Below are positions 55,250 through 62,048 of a stretch of DNA of 64,000 bases, one piece after another. The notes under the pieces are model-generated. The model was not told where the DNA came from. It saw nothing but the letters and a program-made list of their open reading frames with translations, and did not search any database. Source of the DNA: Kitasatospora aureofaciens (GTDB lineage Bacteria; Actinomycetota; Actinomycetes; Streptomycetales; Streptomycetaceae); the NCBI GenBank assembly GCA_000720845.1, contig JODU01000024.1, positions 1 through 64,000 on the forward strand. The letters are read 5' to 3'. A program made the translations under genes and the position numbers. Positions within the stretch are counted from its first letter, which is position 1; every line of letters begins with the position of its first letter.

Positions 55250-56035
55250 ATGCTCACCACCCGTTTCGTCACCGGCGCTCCGAACTGGCTCGACGTCGGC
55301 ACCTCCGACCTCGACGGCGCCGCATCCTTCTACGGTGGCCTCTTCGGCTGGCGGTTCCGCTCGGCGGGGCCGGAGGCCGGAGGCTACGGCTTCTTCGAGC
55401 TGGACGGCCGGATCGTGGCCGGCGGCATGGGCACGACGCAGGAGCAGGGCCCGCCGTCCTGGACGGTGTACTTCCAGGCGCCGGACGCCCGGGCCGCCGC
55501 CAAGGCCTCCGAGCAGGCGCACGGCGGTGTCCTCGTGCAGCCCACCGACGTCATGGACCAGGGCACGATGGCGATCCTCGCCGACCGGGCCGGGGTGCCG
55601 TTCGGCCTCTGGCAGCCGGGGCGGCGCGGCGGGCTGGACGTGGTCGGCGAGACGGGCGCGCTGTGCTGGGTGGAGCTGCACACGGCGGACATCGCGGCCG
55701 CCGCCGCGTACTACCGTGCGGTGCTCGGCCTGGAGACCTCCGCCGTCTCCTTCCCCGGCGGCTCCTACACCTGCGTCAATCCGGCCGGGCAGGGCGAGGA
55801 GGCGATGTTCGGCGGCATGGTCCCGCTCGCCGAGGACCCGGCGGACACGGACGCCGGATGGCTGCCGTACTTCGCGGTCGACGACGCGGACACCGCGGTC
55901 GCCCGGACCGGGGAGCTGGGCGGGACGGTGCGGATGCCCGCGACGGACATCGAGGGCGTCGGCCGCGTCGCCCACCTCGCCGACCCGTACGGCGCCCGCT
56001 TCGCGGTACTCAGGCCGGCACCACGCCAGGGGTAG
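55250..56035 (+). CDS. Two-domain VOC (glyoxalase/bleomycin-resistance) protein
   Basis: The 261-residue protein is made of two VOC modules. The first starts PNWLDVGTSDLDGAASFYGG and the second WVELHTADIAAAAAYY; each ends in DRAGVPFGLW or DPYGARFAVL. Such tandem proteins are often hydroxylases, isomerases or binding proteins; no specific substrate. ATG 55250 has GAGGAGGG 5 nt upstream. Confidence 0.85.
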   Translation: MLTTRFVTGAPNWLDVGTSDLDGAASFYGGLFGWRFRSAGPEAGGYGFFELDGRIVAGGMGTTQEQGPPSWTVYFQAPDARAAAKASEQAHGGVLVQPTDVMDQGTMAILADRAGVPFGLWQPGRRGGLDVVGETGALCWVELHTADIAAAAAYYRAVLGLETSAVSFPGGSYTCVNPAGQGEEAMFGGMVPLAEDPADTDAGWLPYFAVDDADTAVARTGELGGTVRMPATDIEGVGRVAHLADPYGARFAVLRPAPRQG

Positions 56036-56451
56036 GACCCGGGGCACGCCCGGCCCTCACCCCGCGCCGAGGCCCGACACCCCGGCCCGCGCCGGCTCCC
56101 CCGGAACCCCGCACACGCGGCGACACGGCCCACCGGGCCGACCACGGGACGGCGCAGGGCGCCAGGGCACGCCCAGACCCCCGCACCCGCGCCGACGCCC
56201 GACACCGCGGTCCGCACCGGCATGCCCGGCCACACAGCCGACCGGAGCGGCCACGGGACGGCACAGGGCGCCAGGGCACGCCCGGCTGACCCCGAGGGCG
56301 GTGACCCGTCCGGCGTCCGGGTTCGCACCGCGCGGCGCGTTTCCGTGACCGCCGGTGCTCGCGTGCACGCGATGGTGCCCGGCTCCTGCGCATGTGTGTC
56401 CCGCGGCCGGGGGCCGGGAGCGTGGTCCGGGCGACGCGGTGACGTGCCGTC
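56036..56451. other. 416-bp gene-free region with degenerate tandem repeat
   Basis: Lies between the convergent VOC and LacI genes. The first 240 bp are two diverged copies of a roughly 110-120 bp unit (see repeat). The rest (56278-56451) shows nothing I can interpret. Open frames here are low-complexity and unconvincing. Confidence 0.6.
56046..56277. repeat. Two diverged tandem copies of a GC-rich 109-123 bp unit
   Basis: Unit 1 (56046-56168) and unit 2 (56169-56277) both begin ACGCCC and share CGACACC, CACCGGCC-type segments and the near-identical end GGGACGGC(G/A)CAGGGCGCCAGGGC. A third ACGCCCGG start follows at 56278. Function unknown; a slippage or duplication product. Confidence 0.6.
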
Positions 56452-57495
56452 TCACGCCGTGGCGCGGTGGACCAGGGTGGTCGGCAGGATCACGCCGGAC
56501 GGGGCTGCCGCCCGGGCCTCCGCGTCGTCGGCCGTCCCGCCGTCCAGGCCGCGCAGCAGCAGGCGGGCCATCAGCCGGCCCATGCCCTCTATGTCCTGAC
56601 GCACGGTGGTCAGCGGCGGGTCGGTCTCCTCGGCGACGGGCAGCATGTCGTCGAAGCCCACCACCGCCACGTCGTCCGGCACCAGCCGCCCGCGCTCGCG
56701 CAGCACCCGCAGGGCGCCCGCCGCGGTGAGGTCGTTGGCCGCGAACACGGCGTCCAGCCCGGGGCACCGGTCGAGCAGTTCCCGCATCGCGCGCTCCCCG
56801 CCGCCCGAGGTGAAGTCCCCCCGCGCGATCAGCCCCGGGTCGGCGCCGGCCCGGACGTCGCGGAAGCCCGCGAGCCGGTCGGCCGCGGAGGTCTGGTCGA
56901 GCGGGCCGGTGATGTGCGCGATGCGGGTGCGGCCGAGCCCGGCCAAGTGGCGGACGGCCGAACGGGCGCCGCCCCGGTTGTCGCTGTCCACGTAGACCAC
57001 GTCGCCCCGCCCGTCGTCCCAGTCGGGGCGCCCGCCGAAGACGGTCGGTACGCCGGCGCTGCGGACGAGGCCGGGCAGCGGGTCGTGCAGGTGCAGGGAG
57101 AAGACGAGGGCGCCGTCGACGTGTCCGCCGGCCAGGTAGCGCCCGACGCGGGCATGGTCCTCGCGGCCCTCGGTGAGCAGCAGGACGAGCTGGTTGTCGT
57201 GGGCCGTCAGTTCCTTGCTGATGCCGCGCAGTTGCTGGGCGAAGTACGGGTCGGCGAAGACCCGTGTCTCCGGTTCCGCGGCGACGACGGCGACGGCCTG
57301 GTGCCGCCGGGTCACCAGGGAGCGTGCGGCTTGGTTGGGCACGTATCCGAGTTCCTCCACCGCGCGCCGGACCCGCTCGGCCAGCGCGTCCCGCACCCCG
57401 TGGGCACCGTTGACCACACGGGACACGGTGGCCCGCGAGACCCCGGCGCGCTCGGCCACGGCCTCGAGCGTGGGGCGCGGCGCGGTCTCGGTCAC
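56452..57495 (-). CDS. LacI-family transcriptional regulator
   Basis: The 347-residue repressor has a helix-turn-helix at residues 9-28 (LEAVAERAGVSRATVSRVVN), hinge helix VPNQAARSL and a periplasmic-binding-type sensor domain (DGALVFSLH, GRTRIAHITGP, FAANDLTAAGALR, VGFDDM). Probably senses a sugar. GTG 57495 has GAGGAGGAG 6 nt upstream. No sugar-uptake operon is adjacent, so its regulon is elsewhere or it acts on itself. It precedes nothing on its strand but follows the laccase gene in the same direction. Confidence 0.92.
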   Translation of the reverse strand: MTETAPRPTLEAVAERAGVSRATVSRVVNGAHGVRDALAERVRRAVEELGYVPNQAARSLVTRRHQAVAVVAAEPETRVFADPYFAQQLRGISKELTAHDNQLVLLLTEGREDHARVGRYLAGGHVDGALVFSLHLHDPLPGLVRSAGVPTVFGGRPDWDDGRGDVVYVDSDNRGGARSAVRHLAGLGRTRIAHITGPLDQTSAADRLAGFRDVRAGADPGLIARGDFTSGGGERAMRELLDRCPGLDAVFAANDLTAAGALRVLRERGRLVPDDVAVVGFDDMLPVAEETDPPLTTVRQDIEGMGRLMARLLLRGLDGGTADDAEARAAAPSGVILPTTLVHRATA

Positions 57496-57614
57496 GGGCG
57501 ACTCCTCCTCGGCGGCTGCGGCACAGGATAGCGGCAGGCCGGGGCGCGGGAGGGAGCGCTCACGGGGCGGGGAACGTGCTGGTACGGGGGCCGGAGCCCT
57601 GGGCCGGAGTCGGC

Positions 57615-58652
57615 TCAGTGCTGGTGCTCGTGCCCCTGCGCCGGCGCCTCGCCCGCCGGCGCCCCGCTCTCCCCGCTCTTCGCGGTCGCCCCGCCGTGGG
57701 CGTGCGGGTCGTACCCCGGGATGGTGCCGTCCGGCTTCTTCACCAGGAACAGGCCCACCATCCCCATGTCGGAGTGGCTCTGCACGTGGCAGTGGTACAT
57801 CCACGCCCCCGCGCCCACCCCTTCCCCCGCGATGATCTGGAAGCCGAAGGAGTCCGCCGGCCCGGTGATCTTGTTGTCGATGACCCGGCTCGGGTCGTCG
57901 GGGCCGGTGAGGATGCCGGTGCGGTTGTCCGCCCAGCGGTGACCGTGCATGTGGAAGGTGTGGTAGTACTCGCCATGCGTGATCATGACGATCTCGACGC
58001 GGTCGCCCACGGTGGCCTCGAAGTCGGGCCCGGTGTGCGGTTTGCGGTTGTTGATGGTCATGTCGTTGAAGACGATCGTGTGCGTGGCGTCCGGCAGCAC
58101 GTCCCCCTTGCGGCGCACGATCACCGGGCCGTACAGGCCGTTGCGGATGCCCCCGGTGCCGTGTTCGGTGCCGACGACGTGGTCGTGGTAGTGCCAGTAG
58201 CCCGCGCTGCCCGGCCGCCAGGTGCCGTCGTCGCGACGTCCGGGCTTGTGGGTGCGCCATGTGTAGGTACGGGTGCCGCCCGGCTCGACGTCGCTCTTGT
58301 TCATCGCGGTGCCGTCGCTGGAGATCTCGTAGTCCAGGCCGTGGACGTGCAGACTGGCCCGTACGTCCATCATGTTGGTGAACTCGATGTGCAGCGTGTC
58401 GCCCTCGTTGACCTCGATGAGCGGGCCCGGGACGGACGCCTTGCCCTTCTCGAAGCCGTAGCCCATCTGCCCGTCGGGCAGCTTCTCGGCGTACATCTTG
58501 AGGTGTCTCACCTCGCCCCCGGCCGGTGCCGTCCTCGCCGTGACCCCCTGGGCCTCGACTGCCGCGCCCACGGCCTCCGGTGCGACCGACAACGATGTCG
58601 CGACGGCCGCGCCGCCCAGCAGTACCCGTCGGTTGAAGCCTCGCCTGTCCAT
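57615..58652 (-). CDS. Small two-domain laccase (SLAC/EpoA-type multicopper oxidase)
   Basis: Extracellular copper oxidase that couples oxidation of phenols to reduction of O2 to water. The 345-residue precursor has a twin-arginine-type signal (RRGFNRRVLLGGAA) and all copper-ligand motifs: HVHG, HYHDH, HTFHMHGH and HCHVQSHSDMGM. Two-domain length, trimeric in the family. ATG 58652 has GGGGAG 6 nt upstream. The C-terminus is His-rich (GHEHQH). Linked in Streptomyces to morphogenesis and pigment or lignin oxidation. Confidence 0.96.
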   Translation of the reverse strand: MDRRGFNRRVLLGGAAVATSLSVAPEAVGAAVEAQGVTARTAPAGGEVRHLKMYAEKLPDGQMGYGFEKGKASVPGPLIEVNEGDTLHIEFTNMMDVRASLHVHGLDYEISSDGTAMNKSDVEPGGTRTYTWRTHKPGRRDDGTWRPGSAGYWHYHDHVVGTEHGTGGIRNGLYGPVIVRRKGDVLPDATHTIVFNDMTINNRKPHTGPDFEATVGDRVEIVMITHGEYYHTFHMHGHRWADNRTGILTGPDDPSRVIDNKITGPADSFGFQIIAGEGVGAGAWMYHCHVQSHSDMGMVGLFLVKKPDGTIPGYDPHAHGGATAKSGESGAPAGEAPAQGHEHQH

Positions 58653-58722
58653 GCCGAACTCCCCACGCCGATACGGAATGTGCGCAGACCCAGGACCTGA
58701 TTGGCTGTGATGAGCCTGTGGG

Positions 58723-58751
58723 ACCGTACCGGTTGCCGCCGCGTTTATCCA
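58723..58751 (-). promoter_or_regulatory. Possible laccase promoter
   Basis: On the minus strand TGGATA (58751-58746) and TACGGT (58728-58723) are 17 bp apart, about 70 nt before the laccase start. The -35 matches consensus only at four of six positions. Confidence 0.3.
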
Positions 58752-58789
58752 CACTCAGGACAAAGTTCGTTCGATCCCGGTCATACCTA

Positions 58790-58818
58790 TTGGCGTACCG
58801 CGCAAAGAGGTCTAGCTT
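58790..58818 (+). promoter_or_regulatory. Promoter of the ThuA-like gene
   Basis: TTGGCG (58790-58795), 17-bp spacer, TAGCTT (58813-58818); transcription would start about 28 nt before the ATG. A good vegetative-type promoter. Confidence 0.6.
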
Positions 58819-58852
58819 CCTTGGCGCTGCTGCCGTGACCGAGGAGGTGCCC

Positions 58853-59245
58853 ATGCCCTTGAGAGGGTTGAGCGCGAGAAGAAGAGGCTGGGCGGCGTGC
58901 GCCACCGCCGCTTTCGTCGCCGCGGGACTGCTGGCCGGCCCTGCCGCCAGCGCACGTCCGGCGCCGGACCCATCCCTGACAACGATGTCGATCAAGTCGC
59001 CGCCCGGCGGCGCCAACGTACGGGTGCTGATCTTCTACGGTTCCGCCGCGGCCGGGGAGGAGTCACCGGTCGTGAACGCCGGTATCGCGGCGATCGAGCG
59101 GATCGGTCTCTCCGGGCCTGCCAAGGAGCAGTTCACGGTCGAGGCCACGGACAACGCCAACGTCTTCACCAACGAGAAGAAGCTCGGCCGGTTCAACGCG
59201 GTCGTGTTCCTGACCGGCGGCGGGGGCAGCGGCCAGGACGTCTGA
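58853..59245 (+). pseudogene. Truncated secreted ThuA-like protein
   Basis: The 130-residue frame has a signal peptide (WAACATAAFVAAGLLAGPAASA), then the start of a ThuA/trehalose-utilisation domain: VRVLIFYGSAAAGEESPV, NVFTNEKKLGRFN and VVFLTGGG. It stops right after, where intact homologues continue for another 150 or more residues with the rest of the amidotransferase-like fold. The frame itself, ribosome site (GAGGAGG) and promoter are intact, so a short product may still be made. Downstream sequence to the terminator does not resume the domain. Confidence 0.6.
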
Positions 59246-59287
59246 CCGGTCCGGCGGCGCCTGCGCGGGTGTCGCCGGAAAACCGTC

Positions 59288-59332
59288 GGCCGGGTGGGGC
59301 GCCCTTCCGCTCAAAGGGTGCCCCGCCCGGCC
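59288..59332. terminator. Strong hairpin after the truncated ThuA gene
   Basis: A 19-bp stem, GGCCGGGTGGGGCGCCCTT with its complement (two G-T pairs), and a 7-base loop. It lies between the ThuA remnant and the convergent TetR gene and can serve both. Confidence 0.82.
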
Positions 59333-59413
59333 GGGGGTGCGCGCCGCCCCCGTCCCCACGGTGCGGCGCGGGCAGGCCACCGTCCAGTCATCCCGTGGAC
59401 GGCGGCCTGGGTC

Positions 59414-60028
59414 TCAGGGGAGTCCGAGCGCCGGAAGCACGACGGCCTCCACGAACCGGACGAGGTACGCCGCGTCCGCCTGCTCGCCCTCCAGGACGGG
59501 CCGCATCCGCAGCATGCCGAAGAGCTGTGCGGGCACGTACTCCAGCGCCGGGTGGCCGGCCGGCACCTCTCCCCGTGCCACACCGCGCGCCAGCATGGCC
59601 CGCAGCGCGGCGATCTCCGGCTCGACGAGCGCCTCGCGCAGGGCGCACTTGAGTTCCGGATCCTCCATGACCGCGTGGCCGAGCGCCTGGAGCAGCCCGG
59701 TGTCCTTGCCCGACCCCTCGCCCGCGGCCGCGGCCGCCTGGCGCAGGTCCTCGGCGAGCGACCCGGTGTCGATGTCGGTGAAGCGCACCCGGCGGCTGGA
59801 GCGCAGTGCGGCGGCGACGAACTGGGGCTTGGTCTTCCACTGCCGGTAGAGCGTGGACTTGCTGCACCGGGTGCTGGCGGCGATGCCCTCCATGGTGACG
59901 GCGTCGTAGCCGCAGGAGCGGAGCTGGTCGAGCACGGCGTCGAAGAACTCCTGCTCACGCTCCGGCGTGATCTTGGAGCGGCGCGAGCTGCCGACCGTTT
60001 CCGGTCGGTCCACGTCCTGCGACGTCAT
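59414..60028 (-). CDS. TetR-family transcriptional regulator
   Basis: The 204-residue repressor has an N-terminal helix-turn-helix (VTMEGIAASTRCSKSTLYRQW), typical of TetR, and a C-terminal ligand domain without recognisable specificity. ATG 60028 with GGAG close upstream. The 206-bp divergent region contains a near-perfect 22+22 bp palindrome, almost certainly its own operator, so it should repress itself and the PAP2/DMT pair. Confidence 0.92.
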   Translation of the reverse strand: MTSQDVDRPETVGSSRRSKITPEREQEFFDAVLDQLRSCGYDAVTMEGIAASTRCSKSTLYRQWKTKPQFVAAALRSSRRVRFTDIDTGSLAEDLRQAAAAAGEGSGKDTGLLQALGHAVMEDPELKCALREALVEPEIAALRAMLARGVARGEVPAGHPALEYVPAQLFGMLRMRPVLEGEQADAAYLVRFVEAVVLPALGLP

Positions 60029-60099
60029 CGGCTCCGCTCCCTCTCGCTCGTGCGCGGAATTCCCGTTCGGTCCCGCGATCCGGTGTGTCCCATGTCTAT

Positions 60100-60149
60100 C
60101 GATACGCCAGTGTACCGGTACCCGACCGTATCGGTACACTGGCGTATCG
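60100..60149. promoter_or_regulatory. TetR operator: 22-bp inverted repeat, one mismatch
   Basis: CGATACGCCAGTGTACCGG... (60100-60121) and its complement (60128-60149) differ at one position and are 6 bp apart. ATCGATACG (60098-60106) and CGTATCGAT (60159-60167) form a further outer pair. The size fits two TetR dimers side by side. Confidence 0.8.
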
Positions 60150-60234
60150 GAACGAGGTCGTATCGATGAGAACCGTCACACGCCCCCGTACCCGACGAGC
60201 CACACGCACCACCGTCAGCGAAGGGGCCGGGGGA

Positions 60235-61050
60235 ATGAATGCCCGCAGTGAGCCTGCAGAAGCGGGGCCGGACGCGCCCGCGCGCCCACCGCTCGTCCGT
60301 GAGCTCCTGCTCGTGGCCGGGCTCTTCCTCGTGTACAAGTTCGGTCGCCAACTGGCGACCGGTCACACCGCCGAGGCCTTCCGCAACGCCCACCACGTGT
60401 GGGACTGGGAGCGGGTCCTCCACCTGCCCGACGAGGGCACCGTCCAGTCGCTGCTCCTGCACGGCGACACGCTGGTCCACGTGGCGAACACGTACTACGC
60501 CGCCGTCCACTTCCCGGCCACCCTGGCCTTCCTGGTCTGGCTCTACCTGCGCCGGCCCGCGCACTACGTCTGGGCCCGCCGGGTCCTGGCCGCGGTGACC
60601 GGCGCAGCGCTGGTGCTGCACCTCCTCTTTCCACTCGCCCCGCCGCGCATGCTGGGCGCCACCGGCCTGCTCGACACGGCCCGGCTCTTCGGCCCCTCGG
60701 TGTACGGGCCGCCGCGCACCGACGCGTTGTCGAACCAGTTCGCGGCGATGCCCTCGCTGCACTTCGGCTGGGCCCTGATGCTGGCGATCGGCCTGATCGT
60801 CGCGACGCGGACGCGGTGGCGCTGGCTGTGGCTGCTGCATCCGCTGGTGACGCTGCTGGTCGTCGTGGGCACCGCGAACCACTACTGGCTGGACGTGATC
60901 GTGGCCACGGCGCTGCTCGGTCTCGCGCTGGCGGCGCTCCGGGTGCCGGTACCGCGGCACCGCCCGCGGTGCGGCCTGCCCCACCGGCGGTCCGAGGTGC
61001 GGCGCCGGTCGTCGGCCGAGCGTCCCGAGCTGGTCGGGGCGGGCCGGTGA
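60235..61050 (+). CDS. PAP2-family phosphatase, inositolphosphotransferase (Aur1)-like
   Basis: The 271-residue membrane enzyme of the PAP2_3 type has the phosphatase motifs APPRML (motif 1-like), PSLHFG (motif 2) and GTANHYWLDV (motif 3), with about six membrane segments. Family relatives transfer or remove phosphate from lipids, including inositolphosphoryl transfer. ATG 60235 has GGGG upstream; ATG 60166, inside the operator region, with GAGG 8 nt upstream, would add 23 residues. The next gene overlaps its stop (GTGA), forming an operon under the TetR operator. Confidence 0.86.
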   Translation: MNARSEPAEAGPDAPARPPLVRELLLVAGLFLVYKFGRQLATGHTAEAFRNAHHVWDWERVLHLPDEGTVQSLLLHGDTLVHVANTYYAAVHFPATLAFLVWLYLRRPAHYVWARRVLAAVTGAALVLHLLFPLAPPRMLGATGLLDTARLFGPSVYGPPRTDALSNQFAAMPSLHFGWALMLAIGLIVATRTRWRWLWLLHPLVTLLVVVGTANHYWLDVIVATALLGLALAALRVPVPRHRPRCGLPHRRSEVRRRSSAERPELVGAGR

Positions 61051-62030
61051 ACGCCGCCCTCGTCGCCGTACTGCTGTCGCTCGTGTCGGCCTGTGCCTAC
61101 GCCGCCGCGGCCGTCGCCCAGGAGCGGCTGGCCTCGCGCGCCTCCGGCGCCGGTGCGCTGCGGATGCTGGCCTCCGGCGCCTGGTGGTGGTCGGTCGCGC
61201 TCAACGCCTCGGCGGCGCTGCTGCACGTCGTGGCGCTCAAGTACGGTCCCCTCACCGTGGTCCAGCCGCTCGGTGCGCTCACCCTGGTCGCGGCGGTGCC
61301 CCTGGGCGCGCGGCTGGCGGGCCGGAGGGTGAGCGCGATCGAGTGGCGGGGCACCGGGCTGACGCTGCTGGGGCTCGGCGCGCTGCTGCTCACCGCGTCG
61401 GGGCCCGCACCGGACGACGTGCTGAGCGTGCCGGAGGCGCTGACCGTGTCCGGCACGACGGCGGCGCTGATCGGCGCGCTGTCGTGGCCCGGCGCCCGGC
61501 CGGGGCTGCGGCACGCGACGGCGTCCGGCATCGCGTCCGGCGTCGCCTCGGCGCTCACCCAGACCGTCACGGTCGCCGTGACCGACCGGTCGGGCCCGCT
61601 GCTGAGCGTCCAGGTGATCGGCGTGGCCGTGCTGGTGGCCGCCTTCGCGGCGGGCGGACTGCTGCTGTCCCAGACGGCGTACCGGGGCGGTCTCGGCGCC
61701 CCGCTGGCGGTGGTGACGCTGGCCAATCCGGTGGCCGCCGCGGTGATCGGGCTCTCCCTGCTCGGGGAGCGGCTCAGGGGCGGCGCGGGCGGCGTGCTCC
61801 TCGCGCTGACCGGTGCGGCGCTGGCCGCCTGGGGAGTGCTCCAGCTGAGCCGGGCGACCCCGGGGCGCCCGGAGCCCGCCGGTCCGGTGACCGCCGGCCC
61901 GCCCGGTCCGCCGCCCGTCGGTCCGCCGCCCGTCGGTCCGCCGCCCGGGCCGGTGCCGGAGGGTCCGGGGCAGCCCGGGCCCGGGCTGGTGCCCCGGCAG
62001 CCGGGGCCGGGGCACCTCACACGGCTCTAG
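61047..62030 (+). CDS. DMT-superfamily (EamA-like) transporter with Pro-rich tail
   Basis: The 327-residue protein has nine to ten predicted membrane helices in two EamA-like halves (KYGPLTVVQPLGALTLVAAV, then LAVVTLANPVAAAVIGLSLL GERL). The last 60 residues are Pro/Gly-rich (PPPVGPPPVGPPPGP). It probably moves a small metabolite or lipid; substrate unknown. GTG 61047 overlaps the PAP2 stop, so the two are translationally coupled and should work together, for example dephosphorylation and export of a lipid or polyol. Confidence 0.85.
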   Translation: MNAALVAVLLSLVSACAYAAAAVAQERLASRASGAGALRMLASGAWWWSVALNASAALLHVVALKYGPLTVVQPLGALTLVAAVPLGARLAGRRVSAIEWRGTGLTLLGLGALLLTASGPAPDDVLSVPEALTVSGTTAALIGALSWPGARPGLRHATASGIASGVASALTQTVTVAVTDRSGPLLSVQVIGVAVLVAAFAAGGLLLSQTAYRGGLGAPLAVVTLANPVAAAVIGLSLLGERLRGGAGGVLLALTGAALAAWGVLQLSRATPGRPEPAGPVTAGPPGPPPVGPPPVGPPPGPVPEGPGQPGPGLVPRQPGPGHLTRL

Positions 62031-62048
62031 TCGGGGGCCGGCGTCGCC

